Positions 26,391-35,285 are shown, counted from the stretch's first letter. The stretch is DNA of 64,000 nucleotides from Buttiauxella sp049686335 (GCF_049686335.1 NZ_JBAVHX010000033.1:181132-245131); one strand, 5' to 3'. Program-made: numbers and translations. Notes: generated by a model not told the origin, from the letters alone.

Positions 26391-27551
26391 ATGGAAAGAA
26401 TTGCGATTACAGAGCGCCCGGACTGGCGCGAGAAAGCCACAGAATACGGTTTCAATTTTCACACCATGTATGGCGAGCCGTACTGGTGTGAAGATGCTTA
26501 TTACAAACTAACGCTACCGCAGGTTGAACGCCTGGAAGAAGTGACCGCAGAATTGCATCAGATGTGCCTTAAGGTGGTCGAGAAAGTGGTGAGCAGCGAT
26601 GAGCTGTTAGCTAAGTTCCGCATTCCGAAGCACACCTGGGAATTTGTGCGTCAGTCATGGCGTACTCAGCAACCGTCGCTTTACTCACGCCTGGATATTG
26701 CGTGGGATGGAGTGGGCGAACCTAAGTTGCTGGAAAACAATGCCGATACGCCAACCTCTCTATATGAAGCCGCGTTCTTCCAGTGGATTTGGCTCGAAGA
26801 TCAGATCCAGGCGGGGAATCTGCCAGCAGAAAGCGATCAGTTCAACAGCCTGCAAGAGAAGATCATCGAACGTTTTGCCGAGCTGAAGCAGCAACACGGT
26901 TTCAACCTGGTTCATTTCGCGTGCTGTCAGGACACGGTTGAAGATCGCGGTACGGTTCAGTACCTGCAGGATTGTGCCGCTGAAGCTGAAGTGGCCAGTG
27001 AGTTTGTCTACATGGAAGAGATCGGTCTGGGTGAGAAAGGCCAGTTTACCGATCTGCAGGATCAGGTGATTAGCAACCTGTTCAAACTGTATCCGTGGGA
27101 ATTTATGCTGCGTGAGATGTTCTCCACCAAGCTCGAAGATGCTGGCGTACGCTGGCTGGAACCGGCATGGAAAAGCATCATATCCAACAAAGCTTTGCTG
27201 CCAATGCTCTGGGAAATGTTCCCGGATCATCCAAACTTGCTGCCTGCTTATTTCGCCGAAGATAACTACCCGCAGATGGATAAGTATGTGGTGAAGCCAA
27301 TCTTCTCCCGCGAAGGGGCGAACGTGAAGATCATCGAAAACGGCCAGGAAATTGCCCGTGTCGATGGGCCTTACGGCGAAGAAGGCATGATCGTCCAGCA
27401 GTTTTATCAGCTGCCAAAATTTGGTGACAGCTACGTGCTGATCGGAAGCTGGCTTATCAACGACCAACCTGCAGGTATTGGTATTCGTGAAGATCGTGAA
27501 TTAATCACCCAGGATCTCTCGCGCTTCTACCCACATGTGTTTGTCGAGTAA
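26391..27551 (+). CDS. ygiC: ATP-grasp protein YgiC (glutathionylspermidine synthase-like)
   Basis: The 386-residue protein belongs to the glutathionylspermidine-synthase C-terminal (GspS/ATP-grasp) family. Landmarks are the LDIAWDGVGEPKLLENNADTP segment with the conserved N-A-D metal/nucleotide residues, the KYVVKPIFSREGANVKI lysine-containing ATP-grasp stretch and the GIGIREDRELI end. It should join an amine to a carboxylate with ATP, but the substrate is not established for YgiC, and it lacks the amidase domain of Gsp. It starts six bases after the ygiB stop. A 14-bp hairpin follows the gene. Confidence 0.92.
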   Translation: MERIAITERPDWREKATEYGFNFHTMYGEPYWCEDAYYKLTLPQVERLEEVTAELHQMCLKVVEKVVSSDELLAKFRIPKHTWEFVRQSWRTQQPSLYSRLDIAWDGVGEPKLLENNADTPTSLYEAAFFQWIWLEDQIQAGNLPAESDQFNSLQEKIIERFAELKQQHGFNLVHFACCQDTVEDRGTVQYLQDCAAEAEVASEFVYMEEIGLGEKGQFTDLQDQVISNLFKLYPWEFMLREMFSTKLEDAGVRWLEPAWKSIISNKALLPMLWEMFPDHPNLLPAYFAEDNYPQMDKYVVKPIFSREGANVKIIENGQEIARVDGPYGEEGMIVQQFYQLPKFGDSYVLIGSWLINDQPAGIGIREDRELITQDLSRFYPHVFVE

Positions 27552-27553
27552 TT

Positions 27554-27585
27554 ATTGCTCCTTCTCCTGGGGGAGAAGGAGCAAT
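27554..27585. terminator. Bidirectional hairpin between ygiC and ygiD
   Basis: ATTGCTCCTTCTCC pairs perfectly with GGAGAAGGAGCAAT (14-bp stem, 4-nt loop) in the 39-bp gap between two convergent genes. Each stem end is AT-rich, so it can serve both directions. Confidence 0.8.
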
Positions 27586-27590
27586 ATAAA

Positions 27591-28379
27591 CTAACCAATC
27601 TGCACTGAAAGCATACTCAGCGACCCCATTTCGATTCCATCTACCGGTAACGTTATCGGTTCTTTACCATCCCACGCACCCAGAACATACAGCAACGGCA
27701 GATAGTGATCCGGCGAAGGGTTTGATAACGATCCACCTTCGTGTTGTAAATAATTCACCAACGGGTGCTCAGCCACCGGTCCAAGCCAGGTGAGATTGTC
27801 TTTAACATATTGATTAAACGACTCAGCCCATGGGTATGGTGTGTTCTCACCGTGCCAGCGCGCAGTGCGCAGGTTGTGAACCACGTTGCCACTGGCAATC
27901 AGCATGATGCCCTGGTCGCGCAGTGCAGCAAGCTTGCGCCCAATTTCAAAGTGCCAGGCTGCCGGTTTGGTGCTGTCGATACTGAGCTGCACCATTGGGA
28001 TATCGGCGTGCGGGTACATCTTGATCAACACGCCCCAGGAGCCGTGGTCAAATCCCCAGGCTTCTTTATCTTGCATTACCGGAACAGGTGCCAGGAGGTC
28101 AACCAATTGCTGAGCGAGTTCAGGCGAACCCGGTGCCGGGTAATGGGTATCGTAAAGTGCCTGCGGGAAACCACCAAAGTCATGGATAGTTTTTGGGGTC
28201 TCCATCGCGGTAACGCCCGTGCCTTTAGTGAACCAGTGCGCAGATACCACCACAATGGCTTTTGGCCGCGGTAAGGTCTCTCCCAAATCGCGCCAGGCTT
28301 GGGTATATTGATTATCTTCCAGCACGTTCATTGGGCTACCGTGTCCGAGGAACAGCGCCGGCATTCGTTGAGTTGTCAT
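27591..28379 (-). CDS. ygiD: 4,5-DOPA dioxygenase extradiol family protein YgiD
   Basis: The protein belongs to the class III extradiol ring-cleavage (LigB-type) family and opens L-DOPA in E. coli. Metal-binding histidines lie in LFLGHGSPMN, the VVSAHWFT segment and SGNVVHNLR. The C-terminal part includes NYLQHEGGSLSNPSPDHYLP. The start at 28379 gives 262 residues and has an AAAGGA ribosome-binding site at correct spacing. An in-frame ATG at 28406 would add nine residues without such a signal. It is divergent from zupT and convergent with ygiC. Confidence 0.9.
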   Translation of the reverse strand: MTTQRMPALFLGHGSPMNVLEDNQYTQAWRDLGETLPRPKAIVVVSAHWFTKGTGVTAMETPKTIHDFGGFPQALYDTHYPAPGSPELAQQLVDLLAPVPVMQDKEAWGFDHGSWGVLIKMYPHADIPMVQLSIDSTKPAAWHFEIGRKLAALRDQGIMLIASGNVVHNLRTARWHGENTPYPWAESFNQYVKDNLTWLGPVAEHPLVNYLQHEGGSLSNPSPDHYLPLLYVLGAWDGKEPITLPVDGIEMGSLSMLSVQIG

Positions 28380-28544
28380 GGTGGTGTCCTTTATCGGGAT
28401 ATTCATTTTATGTACACCACAGTACGCGTTTTTGCAGCATGAAGAACTCAGATAAGCATGATGAAGATCTTCAGGAAATTTGAATGTAAGCGATGTGTAA
28501 AGCTACTCATCTGGCTCTCGATTTTTATCACGTCGCCCATTAAT

Positions 28545-28563
28545 ATAAATGAGAATCATTATC
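28545..28563 (+). promoter_or_regulatory. Candidate Fur box upstream of zupT
   Basis: The sequence ATAAATGAGAATCATTATC matches 15 of 19 positions of the consensus GATAATGATAATCATTATC. It ends directly before the AAAAGGA ribosome-binding site of zupT and overlaps a possible -10 (TATAAA), so bound Fur should block transcription or early elongation. The motif match is seen directly; Fur control is inferred. Confidence 0.7.
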
Positions 28564-28577
28564 AAAAGGAGCAATGA

Positions 28578-29345
28578 ATGTCAGTACCCTTGATTCTGAC
28601 CCTGTTAGCAGGGGGAGCCACTTTTATTGGTGCTTTTCTTGGCGTTATCGGCCAGAAGCCATCAAACCGTGTGCTGGCATTTTCTCTCGGTTTTGCAGCA
28701 GGAATTATGCTGCTTATCTCATTAATGGAGATGCTGCCCGCTGCACTTCATACCGAAGGAATGTCGCCAGTATTAGGATACGGTATGTTTATGTTGGGCT
28801 TATTGGGCTATTTCGCTCTCGACCGCGCCCTGCCCCATGCCCATCCACAAGATTTGATGGACAGTAAACCGAAGCCACGTAATTTACGCCGCACCGCGTT
28901 ACTGCTGACTCTAGGCATTAGTCTGCATAACTTCCCGGAAGGGGTCGCAACCTACGTCACTGCCAGCAGTAATCTGGAATTGGGTATGGGTATTGCCCTC
29001 GCCGTCGCACTGCACAACATTCCGGAAGGTTTAGCGGTTGCAGGACCGGTTTATGCGGCAACAGGTTCAAAACGCAAAGCGATATTCTGGGCAGGGATTT
29101 CGGGACTCGCAGAGATTCTCGGTGGTGTGTTGGCATGGTTGATTCTCGGTACCATGGTTTCACCGGTGGTGATGGCTGCGATTATGGCAGCGGTCGCGGG
29201 GATTATGGTGGCGCTATCTGTCGATGAACTGATGCCGCTCGCTAAAGAAATTGATCCTCATAACAACCCGAGTTATGGCGTACTTTGCGGAATGGCGGTG
29301 ATGGGATTTAGTCTGACGTTACTGCAAACCAATGGGATAGGATAA
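28578..29345 (+). CDS. zupT: ZIP family zinc/divalent metal importer ZupT
   Basis: ZupT imports zinc and also iron, manganese and cobalt across the inner membrane. The 255-residue protein has eight predicted transmembrane segments. It carries the two signature metal-site motifs of the ZIP family, LHNFPEG (TM4) and LHNIPEG (TM5), with a cytosolic His-containing loop (LPHAHPQDLMDSKPKPRN). ATG 28578 matches E. coli; an overlapping ATG at 28574 is out of frame. A near-consensus Fur box abuts the ribosome-binding site. A bidirectional terminator follows. Confidence 0.96.
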   Translation: MSVPLILTLLAGGATFIGAFLGVIGQKPSNRVLAFSLGFAAGIMLLISLMEMLPAALHTEGMSPVLGYGMFMLGLLGYFALDRALPHAHPQDLMDSKPKPRNLRRTALLLTLGISLHNFPEGVATYVTASSNLELGMGIALAVALHNIPEGLAVAGPVYAATGSKRKAIFWAGISGLAEILGGVLAWLILGTMVSPVVMAAIMAAVAGIMVALSVDELMPLAKEIDPHNNPSYGVLCGMAVMGFSLTLLQTNGIG

Positions 29346-29351
29346 AAAAGA

Positions 29352-29376
29352 AGCCCGGTGTAAAACCGGGCTTTTA
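29352..29376. terminator. Terminator between zupT and ribB
   Basis: AGCCCGGT and ACCGGGCT form a perfect 8-bp stem with a 5-nt loop. TTTT follows on the plus strand and TTCTTTTTTATC on the minus strand, so it can terminate both convergent genes. Confidence 0.85.
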
Positions 29377-29381
29377 GCATC

Positions 29382-30035
29382 TTAGCTGGCTTTGCGTTCG
29401 TGAGTCTGGCGATACTCGACCAGATCTTCAATCGTCACAACAGCCATTTTGTGTTCACGAGCAAAAGTGATGCACTCCGGCGCGCGCGCCATTGTGCCGT
29501 CATCATTGGTCAGTTCACACAAAACACCCGCAGGTTTGAAGCCCGCCAGTGAAACCAAATCGATAGTGGCTTCAGTGTGGCCACCACGGGTAAGCACACC
29601 ACCCGGTTGAGCACGCAGCGGGAATACATGGCCCGGGCGGTTCAGGTCGCTTGGTTTTGCGCCATCCGCAATTGCAGCACGCACAGTGGTGATACGGTCT
29701 GCGGCAGAGACGCCAGTGGTTACGCCGCTTGCGGCTTCGATAGTGACAGTAAACCCGGTGCCATAAGCACTGGTGTTGTTCTCAACCATCATTGGCAAAT
29801 CAAGTTGTTTACGGCGATCTTCTGTCAGGCACAGGCATACAATACCGCTACCGTGGCGAATGGTCAGAGCCATTTGCTCAACGGTCATGGTCTCGGCTGG
29901 GAATATCATGTCACCTTCGTTCTCGCGATCTTCATCGTCAAGAACCATGACTCCGCGGCCTTCACGTAGTGCTTCAAGAGCATGTTCAACGCGTTGTACA
30001 GGAGTGCCAAATGCAGAAAGGAGCGTCTGATTCAT
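29382..30035 (-). CDS. ribB: 3,4-dihydroxy-2-butanone-4-phosphate synthase RibB
   Basis: RibB converts ribulose-5-phosphate to 3,4-dihydroxy-2-butanone-4-phosphate and formate in riboflavin synthesis. The 217-residue protein carries the active-site acidic loop VLDDEDRENEGDMIFPAE, the HGSGIVCLCLTEDR stretch, and the RPGHVFPLRAQPGGVLTRGGHTEA region with catalytic His and Cys/Glu residues in place. Length and sequence match E. coli RibB. An FMN riboswitch lies in its leader, 104 bp upstream, so expression falls when FMN is abundant. Confidence 0.97.
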   Translation of the reverse strand: MNQTLLSAFGTPVQRVEHALEALREGRGVMVLDDEDRENEGDMIFPAETMTVEQMALTIRHGSGIVCLCLTEDRRKQLDLPMMVENNTSAYGTGFTVTIEAASGVTTGVSAADRITTVRAAIADGAKPSDLNRPGHVFPLRAQPGGVLTRGGHTEATIDLVSLAGFKPAGVLCELTNDDGTMARAPECITFAREHKMAVVTIEDLVEYRQTHERKAS

Positions 30036-30138
30036 GGTAAAAAAACCTCATTAAAATTATGGTTACCAGAATCAGGGCGGTCTTAGGAGCTAAAAAAATA
30101 ACGTGAGCAAGCTGATTAAAGCTTGTGCTTAGTCGTTA

Positions 30139-30280
30139 CTCTCTCCCATCCGGACTATAACCGTCGGCTCCGGAATTACACCGGATCTGCTGACCTCCAG
30201 ATTGCTCTGGAGCGCTCGCGGGCTTTCAGCGTTCGCTGATTTACCGCCGGTGGGGAGTTACACCCCGCCCTGAGAATAAG
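30139..30280 (-). ncRNA. FMN riboswitch (RFN element) in the ribB leader
   Basis: The minus strand contains the conserved RFN core. It begins CTTATTCTCAGGGCGGGG, continues with CTCCCCACCGGCGGTAAATC, has the AAAGCCCGCGAG segment and the ATCCGGTGTAATTCCGGAG stem, and ends CCGGATGGGAGAGAG. These match the FMN-binding aptamer found before enterobacterial ribB. FMN binding is expected to lower RibB synthesis. The 103-nt stretch between the aptamer and the start codon forms the expression platform. Confidence 0.93.
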
Positions 30281-30364
30281 CAGACTTACTATAACGCCGT
30301 TGATTTTCTCTGGCAACGCCAAACCTTAGAGTCTGACTCATTTGGCGTTATTGTTGCAGTCATG

Positions 30365-30438
30365 TTGAACACGGACAGCGCACAACAACCGGAACGTACA
30401 CGTAGTACGTGAGGATTGTGAGCACTGCCCCGGTTCAA
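30365..30438. repeat. 74-bp imperfect palindrome upstream of ubiK
   Basis: The ends TTGAACACGGACAGCGCACA and, on the opposite strand, TTGAACCGGGGCAGTGCTCA match with few differences, and the centre holds CACGTAGTACGTG. The element sits in the 281-bp space between the ribB riboswitch and ubiK. It could encode a structured RNA or be a mobile-type repeat. No gene was found in the remainder of this space, which should also hold the ubiK and ribB promoters. Confidence 0.6.
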
Positions 30439-30561
30439 AATGACAAATAAAATAGCCTCATGGGCCTGGCTCTTAGAACATTTCGGGTTTCTAAGCTGCC
30501 GAACAGGCATTACAATTAGGTTAATCGCGTAAGACAATCCCGTAAGATTATGGAAGCCACT

Positions 30562-30846
30562 ATGATTGACCCGAAAAAAATTGAACAGATCGCTCGCCAG
30601 GTCCACGAGTCAATGCCGAAAGGGATTCGTGAGTTCGGGGATGATGTCGAGAAAAAAGTCCGTCAGGTTTTGCAGGCTCAGTTAACCCGTCTGGATCTGG
30701 TTAGCCGTGAAGAGTTTGATGTACAGACGCAAGTGCTGTTACGCACGCGCGAAAAACTGGCTTTACTGGAACAGCGTTTAACTGAGCTTGAAAATCGTCA
30801 CGCTCAGGTGCCAGAAGTAACGCCGCCAATAGAACCACAGATGTAA
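30562..30846 (+). CDS. ubiK: Ubiquinone biosynthesis accessory factor UbiK
   Basis: UbiK (formerly YqiC) helps aerobic ubiquinone synthesis by working with UbiJ to bring the lipid intermediates to the Ubi complex. The 94-residue product begins MIDPKKIEQIARQVHESMP and has the two-part BMFP architecture: an amphipathic N-terminal segment (about 1-35) and a trimeric coiled coil (about 50-80, LLRTREKLALLEQRLTELEN). The ATG at 30562 has GGAAG at suitable distance. An ATG 12 bp upstream would add four residues. A strong terminator follows. Confidence 0.92.
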   Translation: MIDPKKIEQIARQVHESMPKGIREFGDDVEKKVRQVLQAQLTRLDLVSREEFDVQTQVLLRTREKLALLEQRLTELENRHAQVPEVTPPIEPQM

Positions 30847-30850
30847 AAAA

Positions 30851-30877
30851 ACGCCCCAACATTTGGGGCGTTTTTTT
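30851..30877. terminator. Terminator between ubiK and hldE
   Basis: CGCCCCA and TGGGGCG form a 7-bp stem with a 5-nt loop, then seven T residues on the plus strand. The preceding A run gives a T run on the minus strand, so it can terminate hldE as well. Confidence 0.9.
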
Positions 30878-30892
30878 ATGAACCGTTACTGC

Positions 30893-32323
30893 TTAGGCTT
30901 CGTGGCTTTGAATCTTCTTAATGATGTTGGTCGTTGAACAACCATCTTCAAAATTCAGCACCATCACCTCACCGCCGTTGGCCCAGACCTCTTTACTCCC
31001 GGCAATATCATCCGGTTTGTAATCGCCGCCTTTCACCAGCAGATCGGGCAGGATCTCACCGATCAGACGTTGCGGAGTGTCTTCTTCAAACAGAACCACC
31101 CAATCCACGGCTTCCAGCGCACCTAACACAATCATACGTTGATCCTGCGGATTCACTGGGCGAGTTTCACCCTTCAGGCGTTTGGTTGAAGCGTCGCTGT
31201 TGACGGCAACAATCAGACGGTCACCCAGTTTGCGTGCATTCGCCAGATAAGAGACGTGACCAGCATGAAGAATGTCGAACACGCCGTTAGTCATGACGAC
31301 CTTCTCACCGCGTTTGCGTGCTGCAGCCACAGCCACTTTCAGTTCAGCTTCGGTCATCACACCAAAACCTGAATCGGCACGGCCACGCACAGCGTTTTCC
31401 AGTTCGATAGGTGAAACGGTCGACGTACCCAGTTTACCCACCACAACCCCTGCTGCCGCATTCGCGAAGTAACAGGCTTCTTCAAGCGAGTTACCCGCCG
31501 CAAGCGTTGCCGCCAGTACGCCAATCACCGTATCGCCAGCCCCGGTCACATCGTAAACTTCCTGCGCCTGAGTGGGCAGATGGAACGGTTTGATACCCGG
31601 CTGCAACAACGTCATACCGTGTTCAGAACGGGTAATCAGTAACGCGGAAAGTTCGTATTCAGCAATCAGCTTCATACCACGTTCCACCAGCTCTTCGTCG
31701 TTCTTACACTTACCGACAACCGCTTCAAACTCAGAGAGATTTGGTGTCAGCAGTGTCGCGCCACGGTAACGGTTAAAGTCAGTGCCTTTAGGGTCAATCA
31801 GCACGGGTACGTTGGCCGCACGCGCAAGACTAATCATGTGCTGAACGCTCGCCAGTGCGCCTTTTGCATAGTCAGACAGCACCAGCGCGCCGATATGCGG
31901 CAACGCCTGGCTAATACGTTCATGAATCGGCTCTGGATCAACGCCTTCGAAACCTTCTTCGAAATCGAGGCGAATCAGTTGCTGGTTGCGGGAAAGTACA
32001 CGCAGTTTGGTGATTGTCGGATGTGTTGGCACCGAGACGAAATCGCATTTCACGTTCACGCCAGCCAACGTTTGGCTAAGTGCACGTGCTGCATCATCAA
32101 TACCCGTCAGACCCACCAGGCGCGAATTCGCACCCAACGAAGCAATGTTCATCGCCACGTTTGCCGCGCCGCCTGGGCGTTCTTCAATGGTATCGACTTT
32201 CACGACCGGTACCGGAGCTTCCGGGGAAATGCGGCTTGTAGGGCCATACCAGTAGCGATCCAGCATCACATCACCAACTACCATGACGCCTGCACGGCTG
32301 TATTCGGGCAGCGTTACTTTCAT
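30893..32323 (-). CDS. hldE: Bifunctional heptose kinase/adenylyltransferase HldE
   Basis: HldE makes ADP-heptose for LPS inner core. The N-terminal ribokinase-type domain (residues 1 to about 318) phosphorylates heptose-7-P; it has VVGDVMLDRYWYGP, ERPGGAANVAMNIASLG and the catalytic DVTGAGDTVIGVLA. The C-terminal cytidylyltransferase-like domain (about 344-476) adds AMP and has TNGVFDILHAGHVSYL (HxGH) and a late segment, GCSTTNIIKKI. ATG 32323 (476 residues) aligns with E. coli HldE (477). It lies 55 bp after the glnE stop, forming the glnE-hldE operon. Confidence 0.97.
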   Translation of the reverse strand: MKVTLPEYSRAGVMVVGDVMLDRYWYGPTSRISPEAPVPVVKVDTIEERPGGAANVAMNIASLGANSRLVGLTGIDDAARALSQTLAGVNVKCDFVSVPTHPTITKLRVLSRNQQLIRLDFEEGFEGVDPEPIHERISQALPHIGALVLSDYAKGALASVQHMISLARAANVPVLIDPKGTDFNRYRGATLLTPNLSEFEAVVGKCKNDEELVERGMKLIAEYELSALLITRSEHGMTLLQPGIKPFHLPTQAQEVYDVTGAGDTVIGVLAATLAAGNSLEEACYFANAAAGVVVGKLGTSTVSPIELENAVRGRADSGFGVMTEAELKVAVAAARKRGEKVVMTNGVFDILHAGHVSYLANARKLGDRLIVAVNSDASTKRLKGETRPVNPQDQRMIVLGALEAVDWVVLFEEDTPQRLIGEILPDLLVKGGDYKPDDIAGSKEVWANGGEVMVLNFEDGCSTTNIIKKIQSHEA

Positions 32324-32378
32324 TCCTGACTCTCCAGAGAGGGATAAAATTTTGTCGCGAATAATATCACAATTAATC

Positions 32379-35231
32379 TTATGCGCGTGTTTGCGGGTCA
32401 ATCAGCCACGTTTGCCAGCTTTTGAGTACCTGCCCGCGCTCTTGAGTGAACGTATCCATAGCCACGTTTCCGGGCAGTTCTTGCAATGCAAGGTGATGCA
32501 GTTCATCACGTAAAGTCACATAAGCATGCGTCAGCGCTTTCGCTTCGTCATCACTCATAATGTCGTTTTGCGCCATTAATTCCAGAATGCGCACATTGTC
32601 AGACCAACGCGTCAGTTTTGGAGCCTGCGCCGCATAACATAACACCAGATATTGAGTGATAAATTCAATATCGGTAATACCGCCTTCATCGGCTTTAATA
32701 TCAAAGCGTTCGCGAGCTTTTCCGCCCAAATGCGCACGCATTTTTTCACGCATTTCGCGCACTTCGGTTTGTAATTTTTCGCCTTCACGCGGTTTGCACA
32801 AAATATTGCGGCGAATGGCATCAAACTCCTGCTGCAATTGCGGAGCGCCATACACAATACGCGCGCGAACCAGAGCCTGATGCTCCCAGGTCCAGGCTTC
32901 ATTCTGCTGATAATCGGCAAATGCTTCGACGGTCGTGACCAACATGCCAGCAGCACCAGACGGGCGTAAACGCGCATCCACTTCGTACAAAATGCCCGAT
33001 GAGGTTCGGGTACTGAACAGGTGCATCACCCGTTGTGCGAGGCGCAGATAAAACTGGCGACCATCTATTTCACGCTCGCCATCGGTCATAACATCCGAAG
33101 GGCAATCATGCAGGAAGACGAGATCCAAATCTGAGCTATAACCTAGCTCCCAGCCACCGAGTTTGCCGTAACCTACCACAGCAAAACCGCGCCCTTCCCG
33201 ATTCTGTAAGTGTTTCGGCTGACCATAACGCACCACCATTTGCGCCCACGCCTGCTGGACCACCGCGTCGATCATCGCTTCTGCAAGCCAGGTGAGATGG
33301 TCACTCACTTTCATCACCGGCAATGTCCCGGTGATGTCCGCAGCTGCCACACGTAACAGCTGTGCCTGCTTAAACTGGCGCAAGGCTTCGAGTTGTTGCT
33401 CTTCATCGTCGTCCGGCACGCGCAGCAAATACTGACGAAGCTCGTCACGATAGGCATCGGTAGCGGTAGGTTGGTAAAGCGTGTTCGGATCGAGCAGTTC
33501 ATCAAGCAGCAACGGATAACGCGCCAGTTGGCTGGCAATCATCGGTGATGCCGCACATAACGTTATCAGGTGCTTCAATGCACCCGGATATTCCGTCAGC
33601 AATTCAAGATAGGTGGTACGTGTGACAATACCGAGCAGCAATGGCGTAAGGCGTGATAACGGCAACGGCGCGTCGTTGCGTGAACAGGCTTCACATAGCA
33701 GGCGCGGCATGAGCTGATCCAACACCTGGCGACCACGCGGACCGATGGTGCGCTTATCGGTATCCTGACGGAAGTCACTGACCAGACGTAACACTTCGCT
33801 GCATGCTTCTGGCGTTAAATGTTCCAGTACTGGCGTAGTGGCGTCTGCATCCAGCGCATCCTGCCACAGTTCGCGCCATGCTTCAGCGAGCTTATCTTCA
33901 CCGGGTTCAGGTTCATCATCGCCAATCAATTCGTTAAACACCTGGCGCACAGCATTCATATGATGTTGCAGAGTTTCTTGCAGGCAATCCCAGGATTGCG
34001 CGTTCATGCCCCATGCCAGGCGCGCGCGATTAAGCTCATCGCCAGGCAGCGTCTGAGTCTGTTCGTCATTGATGCTCTGCAACAGGTTTTCGAGGCGACG
34101 CAGATAGAGATAGGCTGCATTCAGTTTTGCTGCATCTGATTCCGGCAGCAGATGTAATTGCTGGATAGCTTCAAGGGTTGGCAGTAAAGAACGGGACTGC
34201 AGAGCAGGTTCACGACCACCGCGAATCAACTGGAAGACCTGGACGATAAACTCGGTTTCACGAATGCCGCCCGCGCCGAGTTTAATGTTATCGGTCAGCC
34301 CACGGCGGCGCACTTCACGGGCAATCATTCCCTTCATATTTCGCAGCGACTGAATGACACTGAAATCGATATAGCGACGGAAGATAAATGGCCGCAACAT
34401 GTTGCGCAGCTCCTGGCTCCACGCATCGTCGTTGTCGCCCATTATCCGGGCTTTGACCATGGCGTAGCGTTCCCAATCGCGGCCCTGCTCCTGGTAATAA
34501 TCTTCTAACGCGGCATAGCTCAGCACTAATGGGCCACTGTCGCCAAACGGGCGCAGGCGCATATCGACGCGATAGACAAACCCATCTTGTGTCGGCTGGT
34601 TGAGGACTTTAATCAAGCGTTGGCCCAAACGGGTAAAGAATTGTGCGTTATCGAGTTCGCGCCGTCCGCCCTGGGTCGAGCCGTTTTCCGGCCAGGCAAA
34701 AATCAGGTCGATGTCGGAGGAGAAATTAAGCTCACCGCCGCCGAGTTTACCCATGCCAAGAATCATCAAGGGTTGTGGGACACCATTTTGATTGCAAGGC
34801 GTACCCCACTCGCGACAGCATGCGGTATACAGCCAGTCGCGGGCGGCAATAATTAACGTTTCCGCCAGCACGCTAAGCTGCTGAAGAGAGCTTTGAGTGG
34901 GTACTGTTTGCAGAGTTTGCGCCCAGGCAATTCTCACCATCATACGGCGACGGAACAGGCGCAACGCGGTCATTAACGCGGGTTCGCTATCCACGCCCTG
35001 CAACGCTTCCTGCAACCAGGCGGCGTAGTTTTGCCATTCGTCGGCCTGGGGCGGGAATTGTTCGAGTTCCGCAATCCATGCGGGATAAGCCGTCATGCTG
35101 TCACAAACAAAATCACTAAACGCCAGCACGGCTTGAGCCTCAGGGCTCAACGTCTGGCGGTCAATCTCTTGTGGCAGACGCGCCAGCGCCGCCTGCAAAT
35201 GCTGCTGTAAAAGTGGCGCTTGCGACATCAT
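32379..35231 (-). CDS. glnE: Bifunctional glutamine synthetase adenylyltransferase/adenylyl-removing enzyme GlnE
   Basis: GlnE adds AMP to and removes AMP from glutamine synthetase according to PII and glutamine. The 950-residue protein has two nucleotidyltransferase domains. The N-terminal adenylyl-removing domain (about residues 150-300) has MGKLGGGELNFSSDIDL. The C-terminal adenylyltransferase domain has GYGKLGGWELGYSSDLDLVF, with its two catalytic aspartates. One deviation is the N-terminal motif GGIRETEF, where E. coli has GGIREIEF; the C-terminal counterpart GGITDIEF is unchanged. The start is placed at ATG 35231, seven bases after AAGGGA; a second ATG follows immediately. It lies upstream of hldE and downstream of ygiF. 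Confidence 0.96.
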   Translation of the reverse strand: MMSQAPLLQQHLQAALARLPQEIDRQTLSPEAQAVLAFSDFVCDSMTAYPAWIAELEQFPPQADEWQNYAAWLQEALQGVDSEPALMTALRLFRRRMMVRIAWAQTLQTVPTQSSLQQLSVLAETLIIAARDWLYTACCREWGTPCNQNGVPQPLMILGMGKLGGGELNFSSDIDLIFAWPENGSTQGGRRELDNAQFFTRLGQRLIKVLNQPTQDGFVYRVDMRLRPFGDSGPLVLSYAALEDYYQEQGRDWERYAMVKARIMGDNDDAWSQELRNMLRPFIFRRYIDFSVIQSLRNMKGMIAREVRRRGLTDNIKLGAGGIRETEFIVQVFQLIRGGREPALQSRSLLPTLEAIQQLHLLPESDAAKLNAAYLYLRRLENLLQSINDEQTQTLPGDELNRARLAWGMNAQSWDCLQETLQHHMNAVRQVFNELIGDDEPEPGEDKLAEAWRELWQDALDADATTPVLEHLTPEACSEVLRLVSDFRQDTDKRTIGPRGRQVLDQLMPRLLCEACSRNDAPLPLSRLTPLLLGIVTRTTYLELLTEYPGALKHLITLCAASPMIASQLARYPLLLDELLDPNTLYQPTATDAYRDELRQYLLRVPDDDEEQQLEALRQFKQAQLLRVAAADITGTLPVMKVSDHLTWLAEAMIDAVVQQAWAQMVVRYGQPKHLQNREGRGFAVVGYGKLGGWELGYSSDLDLVFLHDCPSDVMTDGEREIDGRQFYLRLAQRVMHLFSTRTSSGILYEVDARLRPSGAAGMLVTTVEAFADYQQNEAWTWEHQALVRARIVYGAPQLQQEFDAIRRNILCKPREGEKLQTEVREMREKMRAHLGGKARERFDIKADEGGITDIEFITQYLVLCYAAQAPKLTRWSDNVRILELMAQNDIMSDDEAKALTHAYVTLRDELHHLALQELPGNVAMDTFTQERGQVLKSWQTWLIDPQTRA

Positions 35232-35256
35232 GGTCGTATCCCTTAGTAACGATATC

Positions 35257-35281
35257 CCCTGCAACCTGAAGTATGACGGGG
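35257..35281 (+). repeat. Possible ERIC end fragment
   Basis: CTGCAACCTGAAGTATGACGG resembles the terminal portion of an ERIC element (TTGAAGTATGACGGGTATA end). Only about 22 bp are recognisable, between the ygiF stop and glnE start. It may be a relic after deletion or a chance match. Confidence 0.4.
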
Positions 35282-35285
35282 AGGA

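Noticed and set aside
26760..27467. Minus-strand 235-codon frame opposite ygiC
   Set aside because: It is antisense to a conserved gene with intact ATP-grasp motifs.
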